Shown here: in pieces, positions 10,317 to 17,969 of the stretch
Layout of the letters: every line of letters starts with the position of its first letter
Numbering within the stretch: the stretch's first letter is position 1
Assembly: GCA_029565685.1 (NCBI GenBank)
Contig: JAKQNR010000022.1
Coordinates: forward strand, 124,001-188,000
Length of the DNA stretch: 64,000 nt
Direction: 5' to 3'
Source: a bacterium
GTDB lineage: Bacteria > Zhuqueibacterota > Zhuqueibacteria > Residuimicrobiales > Residuimicrobiaceae
Translations under genes and position numbers: made by a program
The notes under the pieces: model-generated
Told to the model about the DNA's origin: nothing
The model's database searches: none
What the model saw: the letters and a program-made list of their open reading frames with translations, nothing else

Positions 10317-10973
10317 TTAGGATGTGACTTTTTCATTCGATGGACAGATATCCAGCAGCGTGCATTGTTTGCATTTTGGATTCCGCGCCACACAGACATA
10401 ACGGCCGTGCAGCACCAGCAGTTGGGAGAAAACGGTCCAATTTTCCTCCGCCACTACGGCCTTGAGTTCCTCCTCTGTGGCCTCGGGGGTTTTGGCTTTG
10501 GACAGATTCAGGCGGTCGGCCACCCGTTTGACGTGAGTGTCGACGGAGATCGCCGGCACGCCGTAGGCGTTGCTCACCACCACGCTGGCGGTTTTGCGTC
10601 CCACGCCGGGCAATTTTTCCAGCTCGCCGACCGTGCGCGGCACCTCGCCCTGGTAGTCCGCCATCAGGCGCTGGCAGCAGGCGATGAGGCTGTTGGCCTT
10701 GTTGCGATAAAAGCCGGTGGACTTTATCTTTTCAGCGATCACCATCTGGGATTCGCGGGCGATTTTCGCCGGTGTCGGATATTCCTTGAAAAAGGTTTTG
10801 GTCACCATGTTTACGCGCAGATCCGTGCACTGCGCCGCCAGAATGGTGGCGACGAGCAGCTGAAAGGGGTTGCTGTACTGAAGTTCGATTTTCGGTTCCG
10901 GCGTTTTAGCCAACAACCGTTCGAACACTTGACCGGCAAACTGTTTTTTTTCCACCACGGCTTTACTCGCCAA
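10317..10973 (-). CDS. nth: Endonuclease III (DNA glycosylase/AP lyase)
   Basis: Base-excision repair enzyme that removes oxidised pyrimidines and cleaves the abasic site. The helix-hairpin-helix LEKLPGVGRKTASVVV contains the catalytic lysine, VDTHVKRVADRL carries the catalytic aspartate, and the C-terminal C-x6-C-x2-C-x5-C pattern (CVARNPKCKQCTLLDIC) ligates a 4Fe-4S cluster. Its 218 residues equal the usual length. The likely start is TTG 10973, overlapping the preceding gene by 11 bases; GTG codons shortly downstream are alternatives. Confidence 0.94.
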   Translation of the reverse strand: MASKAVVEKKQFAGQVFERLLAKTPEPKIELQYSNPFQLLVATILAAQCTDLRVNMVTKTFFKEYPTPAKIARESQMVIAEKIKSTGFYRNKANSLIACCQRLMADYQGEVPRTVGELEKLPGVGRKTASVVVSNAYGVPAISVDTHVKRVADRLNLSKAKTPEATEEELKAVVAEENWTVFSQLLVLHGRYVCVARNPKCKQCTLLDICPSNEKVTS

Positions 10974-11568
10974 ATAGGTACTGTTGTCGATAGATCATGA
11001 TTTTATCTTTTGTGCTGGCTCCGAAATCGCGCCAGGTCTTGATGGTCTGCAAAACCGCGTTTTCAAACTGGCTGTGCTGCAAAGTGGATTCAAAGGGTTC
11101 CGCCTGAACCACTCGTCCGCTGGGATGTATATAGATGCGCACCGTCAACTTGCCTTCCAGGTCCGGCCATTGTTTCAAGAATTTTCGGTAAAGCGCTTTG
11201 ATCTCCGGATTGTGGGCGTTGATCCGCTCCGAGATATAAAAGGGGTCGCGCACATCGCTCGGAAGATCAGCGGGGGCGCCGGCGCTGGGGTTGTTCAACG
11301 CCTGCATCCACGCCGGCAAGGCGGCGTTCTCTACCCGTTCAGCTGCCGCTGCCGCGCGATATAACGTCAAGTGATCGAACGATGAATCCGTTTGAGATGA
11401 CTGCACAGGAGAGAAAGATGATCGCGCCGTTGAATCAGCCGATTGCTTCTGCGTTTTCGCATTGCCGCTTGAGCAATCCTTAATTCCTTCGCTCGATACG
11501 GCTTGCCATGGCGCCAGACACAAGCCCATCATCCAGGCGAGGAGAAACCCGGCACAGCGTCGCCTCAT
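10963..11568 (-). CDS. Secreted protein with TonB/AgmX-type C-terminal domain
   Basis: From ATG 11568 the product begins with a signal peptide (MRRRCAGFLLAWMMGLCLAP). A low-complexity Ser/Thr/Gln stretch follows, then a C-terminal domain of about 90 residues: NPEIKALYRKFLKQWPDLEG, KLTVRIYIHPSGRVVQAE, FENAVLQTIKTWRDF. That order of helix and strands is the TonB-C/AgmX fold found in energy-transducing and gliding-type proteins. A longer start at 11625 exists but adds residues before the signal peptide. First gene of the minus-strand operon reaching 5605. The partner is not identifiable. Confidence 0.7.
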   Translation of the reverse strand: MRRRCAGFLLAWMMGLCLAPWQAVSSEGIKDCSSGNAKTQKQSADSTARSSFSPVQSSQTDSSFDHLTLYRAAAAAERVENAALPAWMQALNNPSAGAPADLPSDVRDPFYISERINAHNPEIKALYRKFLKQWPDLEGKLTVRIYIHPSGRVVQAEPFESTLQHSQFENAVLQTIKTWRDFGASTKDKIMIYRQQYLFGE

Positions 11569-11717
11569 ACGCCTGTGGTTGACTGAAACATTCAAGAAAG
11601 CCGTACCTCCACCAAACAGCCCCAAAGCCCATCCTCATGATGCACTGATTAGGGATGCTTTCAGTCCGTCCATCATTCCTGATAGAATCGTAGGAATTTA
11701 AGGTAATATTTATATAG

Positions 11718-11746
11718 AAAATAAAGGAAATTGGCCAAATAGTCAA
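11718..11746 (-). promoter_or_regulatory. Sigma70-type promoter for the 11.6-5.6 kb operon
   Basis: Minus strand TTGACT (11746-11741), 17-base spacer, TATTTT (11723-11718) in an AT-rich gap upstream of the TonB-C-like gene, implying a 5' leader of roughly 140 bases to ATG 11568. Confidence 0.65.
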
Positions 11747-11982
11747 GCAAAAAATTGATTATTCTTGATCAAACGCAGAAAACAGGGGGAAGGCAGGACG
11801 AGTGCTGGAATAAAAAAAGGGACGATAGGGAGTCAAGAAGCAATTTCACGGTGGATGCTTTGCACGATGCCTGTTCACAGTTGCTGCATAGATGCGGGTA
11901 TCAGGGTTGCCTGACTATGCTGCCCAAAGGGTGCATTACCAGTGTAGTTGCGAAACGATCTACCGTCCCTTTTAAACTAGGT

Positions 11983-12090
11983 GGTCACGCATGGGCCTTT
12001 GCTTCAAATTTGAAAAAGTCACACGATTTTTCAAATGGTGCTGAGCAATGGGAGCTTTGCCCGTTCATGCAAAGGCCCATGAACGCGACC
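11983..12090. other. Inverted-repeat element in a 420-base gene-free gap (possible structured RNA or small mobile hairpin)
   Basis: The gap 11747-12165 holds no convincing gene. Inside it CATGGGCCTTTGC (11990-12002) pairs perfectly with GCAAAGGCCCATG (12069-12081), extended by GGTC/GACC at the outer ends (11983-11986, 12087-12090). Within the loop ATTTGAAAAA (12008-12017) pairs with TTTTTCAAAT (12027-12036). A third segment, ATGGG-AG-CTTTGC (12048-12060), can pair with the same 3' arm instead, giving two mutually exclusive folds. On the minus strand it lies just after the stop of the FlhG-like gene. No T-run follows either arm, so it is not a simple terminator. Confidence 0.5.
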
Positions 12091-12165
12091 TGTGTCGAGT
12101 GTGTGACAAAAGATGGTGTAACGCCTATCGGCTCCCGCTTCCGTGCTGCGAACGATGACGTTACT

Positions 12166-13089
12166 TTACTTGGGTTCCAGGTCCAATACCAGTTGCTGAT
12201 GAATCAGTTGATAGGGAAACGCGTCGCTCTGGACTTTTACTGCGCTGTTTTCCTTGGCATCGATTGCCGCAGTCGTTTCCAGCCGTTTGCTTATGTGCGC
12301 CGCGAGCCGCAGCCCATCCTGCGGATCTATCTGATTATAAAATTTTTCAAGAATGCTGAACCATGCGGCGAAATCCGCATCGGTCTTCCATATGCCTAAA
12401 AGATTGACTCCCGGCAGACTGGTCTGCAGCCTTTTCCGCAAGATGGCATCATCAGCGCTTGCCCTGGAGCGGCCGGTGCAGTACAACCCCAGCGTTTCAA
12501 CGCGCAGCGGATGGCTTTTTGGCACGCGTTGCTTGCGTGAATCGGCCCCCTGCTCACACAGCGGCGCGTCAATGGCCGACTCTGCAGAGTGCCGAATTCT
12601 TTGCGCAAAACCGCGCTCCACCAGGCGCTGCATGAGATCGTTGAAAAAACACTGCGCATGCTGCAAAGAATCCTGGTCGAGCTCCGCGAGATACAGTCGT
12701 TTGTCCGCAGCAAGAAACAGATCCAAGGCTGCTTGGGACAGGCTTGTTGATAGATCCAGAATAAACAACTTTTCTGGTCTGTCGTTATCCTCTGCTCGTT
12801 TTATCAGCAGGGCTGCTGCATCGGCGATTGGGGAACGGCAGAGTTCGGGTGCATGGAAAAATAACCGCGCTATTTTATCGCTATCCGGCTTGCGTAATGG
12901 TCCGTCGCGCGGCTGGTGCACCAGGTCAAAATAATCAGGCCTCAGCCACGACACGCAGTGCCCTTGACAGAGCAAATAACCCGCCAAGGCCGCAGGGAAG
13001 GTGGATAAAAGTTCTCTTTGGTTGCTGGAAGCAATAGCCCAGAAGGTTGTGCGAAAGTTGTCACTCTTCCCATGCATAGATCGGCCCAT
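12166..13089 (-). CDS. FlhG/MinD-like protein with degenerate nucleotide-binding site
   Basis: The overall plan of a FlhG/MinD ATPase can be followed in 307 residues. TTFWAIASSNQRELLSTFPA then ALAGYLLCQGHCVSWLRPD matches the first strand, P-loop helix and second strand. KLFILDLSTSLSQAALDLFL corresponds to the switch-II region (DYVILDLGAG.. in relatives). VETLGLYCTGR and VNLLGIWKTDADFAAW correspond to the late strands. The deviant Walker A GKGGVGKS of the family is replaced by SSNQRELLS, without glycines or lysine, so ATP binding is unlikely. It probably acts as a non-catalytic partner or regulator. A sigma54-type promoter lies directly upstream, beside an NtrC-type regulator gene. Confidence 0.5.
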   Translation of the reverse strand: MGRSMHGKSDNFRTTFWAIASSNQRELLSTFPAALAGYLLCQGHCVSWLRPDYFDLVHQPRDGPLRKPDSDKIARLFFHAPELCRSPIADAAALLIKRAEDNDRPEKLFILDLSTSLSQAALDLFLAADKRLYLAELDQDSLQHAQCFFNDLMQRLVERGFAQRIRHSAESAIDAPLCEQGADSRKQRVPKSHPLRVETLGLYCTGRSRASADDAILRKRLQTSLPGVNLLGIWKTDADFAAWFSILEKFYNQIDPQDGLRLAAHISKRLETTAAIDAKENSAVKVQSDAFPYQLIHQQLVLDLEPK

Positions 13090-13120
13090 TCTCCTGCCCG
13101 TCCCTTAACAAAAGATCGAA

Positions 13121-13136
13121 CGCAATAATAATGCCA
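13121..13136 (-). promoter_or_regulatory. Sigma54-type (-24/-12) promoter of the FlhG-like gene
   Basis: Minus strand TGGCATT-N4-TTGCG (13136 to 13121) keeps the required GG-N10-GC spacing and differs little from the TGGCAC-N5-TTGCW consensus. It lies 32 bases before ATG 13089, with AGGAG between. The adjacent upstream gene on the same strand encodes a sigma54 activator, which supports the call. Confidence 0.65.
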
Positions 13137-13321
13137 CGATGCCCTGAGGTTTTTGGCTGATTTAACCCATTTGATAATAATGAATTGTAGAGATGGCTTT
13201 TCGGTGGGAATTCTTGCGGGAACGATAGGTGTGTCGAAAAATACGACAGGGATAAAATGAGACTGGTTGTTTGTTTGTTAAAATATTGTTAATATTATTT
13301 TTGAAATAATTGGATGCAGAT

Positions 13322-13354
13322 ACAGCAAAATACGACGATGTCGTAATTTGCTGT
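13322..13354 (-). terminator. Long hairpin after the NtrC-type gene
   Basis: ACAGCAAA-A-TACGAC (13322-13336), loop GAT, GTCGTA-A-TTTGCTGT (13340-13354): 14 base pairs with one A-A mismatch, starting three bases after the stop of the regulator gene. It is probably a transcription end or processing hairpin. The following T-run is weak, so function as a terminator is not certain. Confidence 0.55.
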
Positions 13355-13356
13355 CA

Positions 13357-14718
13357 TTATTTATCGAATTTTTTAAGCTTTCTCAACAGGGTATCCCGGT
13401 GGATGCCCAAAATCTGTGCAGCTTCACTCTTGTTGCCATGCACCATGTCGATGACAGCCAGAATATGCTCTTTTTCTACATCCGAGAGCAGCAACTTTTG
13501 CGGCTTGCCGACTTTGGCAGCCGGGGTTTCGTATTGGGCGTTGGCAATATAGGGCGGTAGATCAAAGATCTGGATCTGCTTGCCTTCAGCCAAAGCCACT
13601 GAGCGGCGGATGGCATTGGCCAGCTCGCGCACGTTCCCCGGCCAGTGATATTTGGCCAGCGCCTGCAGGGCTTCTGCGGATACGCCCTCGATTTTTCGGT
13701 TGAATTTTGCGGCAAACTCGCGGGCGAAATAGTTGCTCAAAAGCGGTATGTCCTCTGGAATTTCCCGCAGGGTCGGCATAACAATGCTGACCGCGTTGAG
13801 GCGGTAGTAGAGGTCAGCGCGGAACAGTCCGTCTTCGATGGCCTGACGCAGATCGCGGTTGGTGGCGGAGATGATGCGGATGTCGATCTTGTAATACTTG
13901 TTGGATCCCAGACGCTGAAACTGCTGCTCCTCGAGAACGCGCAGCAGCTTGGCCTGCATGGCCGGCTTCATATCGCCGATTTCATCCAGAAACAGGGTGC
14001 CGCCGTCCGCCTCTTCGATTTTGCCCGCCTTGGAGGTACGCGCGTCGGTGAAGGCGCCTTTTTCATAGCCGAACAGCTCGCTTTCCAGCAGCGTGTCGGG
14101 AAAGGCGGCGCAGTTGATGGCGACAAAAGATTTGGCGCTGCGATCGCTGCTGTAGTGCAACGCCGTGGCCGCCAGCTCTTTGCCGGTTCCGCTCTCGCCG
14201 AGAATAAGCACTGGAAGATCGGTGTTGGCGATCTTGTTGATGAGCTTGGCGACGTTTTGCAGCCGCATGGACTGGCCCACGATCACCTTGCCGGCCGGCA
14301 GACTGGTCTTGAGCTTTTGCAGCGGCGCTTCGGCCGCTCGTTCATCGATTTTTTGCAGCAACTCTTTGATCTGCGCCAGCAGATCGTCCATGATCACCGG
14401 CTTGAGGATGTATTGATAGGCGCCCTGTTTGATGGACTGCACCGCATCATGGATGGATCCATGTCCGGTGAGCATGAGCACATAGATTTCCGGTTTGATC
14501 CGTTTAATCTGTTTCAACAGGTCCATGCCGGAGAGGCCGGGCATGCGCACGTCCGAGATGACGATGTCGATGTCGTTGTGGGTGATGATGTCGATGGCTT
14601 TGGCGGCGTTGTTGGCGGTGGCGCATTCGATGTGCTCCAGTTCAAATACGTCCTGCAAAGCCCGCAGACAATTTTCCTCATCGTCGACAAGCAGGATTCT
14701 ATTTTTTTCATGTACCAT
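13357..14718 (-). CDS. NtrC-family sigma54-dependent response regulator
   Basis: Three domains in 453 residues: receiver (1-120, phospho-acceptor in VISDVRMPG), AAA+ sigma54-interaction domain (about 140-375) and a Fis-type helix-turn-helix at the end (KSEAAQILGIHRDTLLRKL). The AAA+ domain has Walker A GESGTGKE, Walker B GGTLFLDEIGD and the sigma54-contact loop as GAFTDA in place of GAFTGA, a variant also found in other members. It lies 62 bases after the histidine kinase gene and should be its partner. ATG 14718 is preceded by AGGGA. A likely target is the sigma54 promoter at 13121-13136. Confidence 0.93.
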   Translation of the reverse strand: MVHEKNRILLVDDEENCLRALQDVFELEHIECATANNAAKAIDIITHNDIDIVISDVRMPGLSGMDLLKQIKRIKPEIYVLMLTGHGSIHDAVQSIKQGAYQYILKPVIMDDLLAQIKELLQKIDERAAEAPLQKLKTSLPAGKVIVGQSMRLQNVAKLINKIANTDLPVLILGESGTGKELAATALHYSSDRSAKSFVAINCAAFPDTLLESELFGYEKGAFTDARTSKAGKIEEADGGTLFLDEIGDMKPAMQAKLLRVLEEQQFQRLGSNKYYKIDIRIISATNRDLRQAIEDGLFRADLYYRLNAVSIVMPTLREIPEDIPLLSNYFAREFAAKFNRKIEGVSAEALQALAKYHWPGNVRELANAIRRSVALAEGKQIQIFDLPPYIANAQYETPAAKVGKPQKLLLSDVEKEHILAVIDMVHGNKSEAAQILGIHRDTLLRKLKKFDK

Positions 14719-14780
14719 ATTTTTTCCCTGGATTTAAAGGGGTTCACTTTTCCTGAACGCTATGTTCGGATCGGGTTCGT

Positions 14781-16343
14781 TCAGGGATGAAACATCGGCA
14801 ATCGGATTCTAAAGGTGGTGCCGCGGTTGGGCGTGGAGGTAAAGTCGATCCGCCCTTGATTGCGCTGTACCGCAGAATGGACGATGGAAAGCCCCAGCCC
14901 GGTTCCCTGGCCGTCCTGGCGTCGGGTGAAAAAGGGATCAAAGACCTTGTCCTTGATCTCATCGGGGATGCCGACGCCGCTGTCGCAGAATTCGATCACC
15001 ACGGTGTTCTTTTCGTTATGGGCGCGGATGAGCAGCCGGCCTCCATAGGGCATGGCCTCCTTGGCGTTGAGGATGAGATTGAGAAACACCTGTTTGATCT
15101 CATCCGCGTTGACATGGCAGGGGGCGATCTCCTCCATCTCTTTGCGCACCAGAATGTCGTGCACCGCCAGTTCTTTTTTCACCAGCGCCAGTATCTGTTC
15201 CAGCAGGGCGGCGACATCCACCCGCGTGCGCCCCTGCTCGGAATTTTTCGAAAAGTCGAGAAGATTGTTGATGATCTTTTGGCTGCGCTGGATCTCCGCC
15301 TCGATGAGCTGGAAATGCTCGGCTGACTTGAGGCTCAACGGCGCCAGCGTGCGCTGGAGAAAATAGATCGAGGTGCTGATGACCGACAGCGGATTGCGCA
15401 GCTCGTGGGCGATGCCGGCCGCCAACTGTCCCATGGCAGCCATCTTTTCCGCCAGAATCAGCTTGCTCTGCAGTTCGTTGATCTGCGCATTGGAGAGCTC
15501 CATCTGCTTGCGCAGGTCCTGGCTGCTGGTTTGAATGGACTGAAAAGCCCGCTCGCGGTGCGTGGTGTCGCGCAGGATGCAGCCCATGCCGGCGATGCGT
15601 CCGGATTGCGACAGCGGCACCAGCCGCACATCCACCACCTCCAAATCCGTGAGCCCGGGCTTCATGCGCCAAGCGTTGCCGGTCACGTCAAATCCGGACG
15701 CCACTCGTTCGAACAACGGTTTGATATGATCGAGGAGTTTTTCGTCGAAAAAGTCGATCAGATTGGCTTTGTGGCCGGCGGGATCACCCAGGGGCAGGTG
15801 CAGCTGGGCCATCTGGTTGGCTTGCTCGATGGTTCCCTGCAGGTCGAGGAACAACACCAGGTCGTTCGAATTTTCCAGCAGCGTACGATAGCGTTCATTG
15901 AAATCGAACAGCTGCTTGCGCTTGAGCACGGTTTCCACCCGCGCCAGCAGTTCGTCCTGGCTGAACGGCTTGATGATGTAATCATCGGCGCCGGAGCGAA
16001 GCCCGCTGACCCGGTCCTGAATCGCAGCGCGGGCGGTGACCATGATGATGGGGATGGTTTTCAGCTGCTCGTCTGTTTTGAGCTGGCGGCAGAGGTCAAA
16101 GCCGTCCTCTTCATCGTTCAGCATGATATCCAGCAGGATCAAATGGTAGGTTTGCTGGTGCGCCGCCTCCAAAGCCGGTCGCGGCGCATTCAGCCATTCC
16201 ACGGTATAACCTTTGTTGCGCAAAAAATAGGACAGCACCACTGCCTGATCTTCATCATCCTCGATCAGCAGGATGCGGCCGCGGCCGTTGGTTTGATTTT
16301 TCAGCATTCGGCGACCATCCGATCGGTTCTCCTGACTTTTCAT
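14781..16343 (-). CDS. Receiver-PAS-histidine kinase
   Basis: The 520-residue sensor begins with a receiver domain (ILLIEDDEDQ; aspartate in LILLDIMLND; lysine in YIIKPFSQDEL). A PAS domain follows near residues 150-270 (RYRTLLENSNDLVLFLDL), then a coiled linker (QMELSNAQINELQSKLILAE). The HisKA phospho-acceptor histidine is in GIAHELRNPLSVIS, and the HATPase domain has N box NLILNAKEAM, DSGVGIP and GTGLGLSIVHSAV. No transmembrane segment is seen, so it is cytosolic and its receiver may accept phosphate from another kinase. ATG 16343 overlaps a candidate -10 box, so the start may instead be ATG 16307. Confidence 0.92.
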   Translation of the reverse strand: MKSQENRSDGRRMLKNQTNGRGRILLIEDDEDQAVVLSYFLRNKGYTVEWLNAPRPALEAAHQQTYHLILLDIMLNDEEDGFDLCRQLKTDEQLKTIPIIMVTARAAIQDRVSGLRSGADDYIIKPFSQDELLARVETVLKRKQLFDFNERYRTLLENSNDLVLFLDLQGTIEQANQMAQLHLPLGDPAGHKANLIDFFDEKLLDHIKPLFERVASGFDVTGNAWRMKPGLTDLEVVDVRLVPLSQSGRIAGMGCILRDTTHRERAFQSIQTSSQDLRKQMELSNAQINELQSKLILAEKMAAMGQLAAGIAHELRNPLSVISTSIYFLQRTLAPLSLKSAEHFQLIEAEIQRSQKIINNLLDFSKNSEQGRTRVDVAALLEQILALVKKELAVHDILVRKEMEEIAPCHVNADEIKQVFLNLILNAKEAMPYGGRLLIRAHNEKNTVVIEFCDSGVGIPDEIKDKVFDPFFTRRQDGQGTGLGLSIVHSAVQRNQGRIDFTSTPNRGTTFRIRLPMFHP

Positions 16344-16370
16344 ATTACAATTATTTTATTCTCTTTTCAA
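16342..16370 (-). promoter_or_regulatory. Candidate sigma70 promoter of the two-component operon
   Basis: Minus strand TTGAAA (16370-16365), 17-base spacer, TAATAT (16347-16342). The -10 box overlaps the first ATG of the kinase, so if it is used, translation must start further in. Confidence 0.45.
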
Positions 16371-16417
16371 GTGTTTTATTAACCGGCTCTGGCCCGGTCA
16401 TCCCTCGGCTTTTTTCC

Positions 16418-16446
16418 TTGAACTTTTACCCTGGGAATGGTATAAT
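16418..16446 (+). promoter_or_regulatory. Sigma70 promoter of the mutarotase-HAD pair
   Basis: TTGAAC (16418-16423), exactly 17 bases, then a perfect TATAAT (16441-16446). About 40 bases of leader separate it from the ribosome binding site of the mutarotase gene. Confidence 0.85.
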
Positions 16447-16493
16447 AGGCTAGTCAAAATCGTTTTTTTTTTTGCCGAATCAGGAGGTTCCTC

Positions 16494-16931
16494 ATGCTTT
16501 ATGGCATTTCTCCCTTGCTGAGCCCTGAGCTGCTCTCGGTTCTTTACCGTATGGGCCACGGCGACGAGATCGTTCTGGCAGACGCCCATTTTCCCGGCGA
16601 GTCCTTTAACCACCGTGTTTTGCGCGCTGACGGCCTGAGAGTGGCGGCGCTGCTGGACGCGGTGCTGCCGCTGTTCGTACTGGACTCGTATGTGGACCAC
16701 CCGGTGATCATGATGGCCGCTGCGGCCGGCGATAGCCTGGATCCGGAGGTTGAAAAGAGTTATCGTCAGGCGATCGACCGCCACTGGCCGCAGACGCCGG
16801 CCATTCAACGCATCGACCGTTTTGCCTTTTATGAACGCACTCAGAAGGCCTTTGCCGTGGTTATGACCGGCGAGACCGCAAAATATGGCAACATCTTGTT
16901 GAAAAAAGGGGTGACCCCTGTTCACTCATGA
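16494..16931 (+). CDS. fucU: RbsD/FucU-type sugar mutarotase
   Basis: This 145-residue cytosolic enzyme speeds anomer interconversion of a free sugar, classically L-fucose for FucU. Family landmarks are the N-terminal [20 protein letters not shown] with the catalytic histidine, then [13 protein letters not shown], and the C-terminal [15 protein letters not shown]. Arginine-rich SYRQAIDRH and [11 protein letters not shown] follow FucU more closely than RbsD. A strong ribosome binding site (CAGGAGG) precedes ATG 16494. It is paired with the HAD phosphatase downstream and lies close to a locus with a predicted rhamnosidase, so a deoxysugar substrate is plausible. Confidence 0.88.
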   Translation: MLYGISPLLSPELLSVLYRMGHGDEIVLADAHFPGESFNHRVLRADGLRVAALLDAVLPLFVLDSYVDHPVIMMAAAAGDSLDPEVEKSYRQAIDRHWPQTPAIQRIDRFAFYERTQKAFAVVMTGETAKYGNILLKKGVTPVHS

Positions 16932-16974
16932 TCAAGAGCTGAAAGAGAAACGAATTTTTTCTCCGGTCCGTGCG

Positions 16975-17619
16975 GTGATCCTGGATATGGACGGCGTGCT
17001 GGTGGACAGTGAACCGGTCATCCTGGCTGCGGCGATCAGGGGCCTGCGTGATTTCGGCGTGATCGCCCGGCCGGAAGATTTTATTCCGTTCATCGGCGCC
17101 GGCGAAATCAAATTCATCGGCGGCGTGGCGGAAAAATACGGAGTCGCCTATCAACCGGTGATGAAGGACCGGGTCTATGAGATCTATCTGCAGATTGTGG
17201 AGCAGACACTTGGGCTTTATCCCGGGACCCCGGAACGCCTGCGGCAGTTGACTGACGCCGGTCTGCAGCTGGCTCTGGCCAGCAGCGCAGACCGGATCAA
17301 GGTCGATGCCAATCTGCGCGTAGCCGGCATTCCAGCCGATTGGTTCGCCGTACTGCTGAGCGCAGAGGATGTGCAGCGGAAAAAACCGCATCCTGAGATC
17401 TATACCACCGCTGCGGCCAGATTGTCGTTGCCGCCGGAACAGTGCATCGTGGTCGAGGACGCCCTCAACGGCATCCGTGCGGCCAAAGCAGCGGGCATGC
17501 GCTGTTATGCGCTGACCACAACTTTTACGCCGGCAGAGCTGAAAAAAGAGGGTCCTGATTTCATCGCCGCGGATCTAGGCGAGGTGTGCAGGGAGATTTT
17601 AAACACCCTGCGGGCTTGA
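16975..17619 (+). CDS. HAD-superfamily phosphatase, beta-phosphoglucomutase-like
   Basis: Small HAD hydrolase with nucleophile motif I LDMDGVLVDSEP, motif II in LASSADRIK, a lysine region VQRKKPHPEIY and motif III VVEDALNGIRAAKAAG; it probably dephosphorylates or isomerises a sugar phosphate. The frame is open back to a stop at 16912-16914 and overlaps the end of the mutarotase gene. GTG 16975 is the only standard start but would begin abruptly at ILDMDG and lacks a ribosome binding site. The family usually has several residues before this motif, so a rare CTG or ATT start upstream (for example 16939) and coupling to fucU are possible. Confidence 0.85.
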   Translation: MILDMDGVLVDSEPVILAAAIRGLRDFGVIARPEDFIPFIGAGEIKFIGGVAEKYGVAYQPVMKDRVYEIYLQIVEQTLGLYPGTPERLRQLTDAGLQLALASSADRIKVDANLRVAGIPADWFAVLLSAEDVQRKKPHPEIYTTAAARLSLPPEQCIVVEDALNGIRAAKAAGMRCYALTTTFTPAELKKEGPDFIAADLGEVCREILNTLRA

Positions 17620-17969
17620 AATCTTCGATCGAGGCTGGTTCATCGGCAAAGTGAAATTCAATCATTTGCAGTCACTGCGGATAACGACCAGCGTAACCAG
17701 TGCATCGGTGGTGGAGCAGGGATCGGAGAAGCTGCGTCTGGTCGACGCATGGGTTGGCAATTTGTTAAAAGCACGAGGGCACAAAGTTCACGATGCTTTA
17801 TAAAACAAACCTTTTGATCCCTTGCTTTAGAAGCTCGACATTTAAATTTAGCGGCAAACCGATTGATACTTTGGCCGATTTCATCTAGCCGCTGATGCCG
17901 CCGTCTTTGACCGGCGTTCCTGCGTTTGCCGCCCATTGTCGAGCGGCAGCAACACGGCCGCTGCGCCGG
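17620..17969. other. Convergent intergenic region, no gene recognised
   Basis: About 350 bases between the HAD gene and the convergent glycosidase gene. No conserved frame, no clear terminator hairpin with T-run and no RNA gene seen. Confidence 0.4.

Noticed and set aside
11755..12399. Open frame of 214 codons on the plus strand
   Set aside because: It runs through the inverted-repeat element and into the antisense of the FlhG-like gene, has no conserved motif and lacks a ribosome binding site.
13645..14790. 381-codon plus-strand frame
   Set aside because: Antisense shadow of the NtrC-type regulator; its composition reflects the opposite strand.
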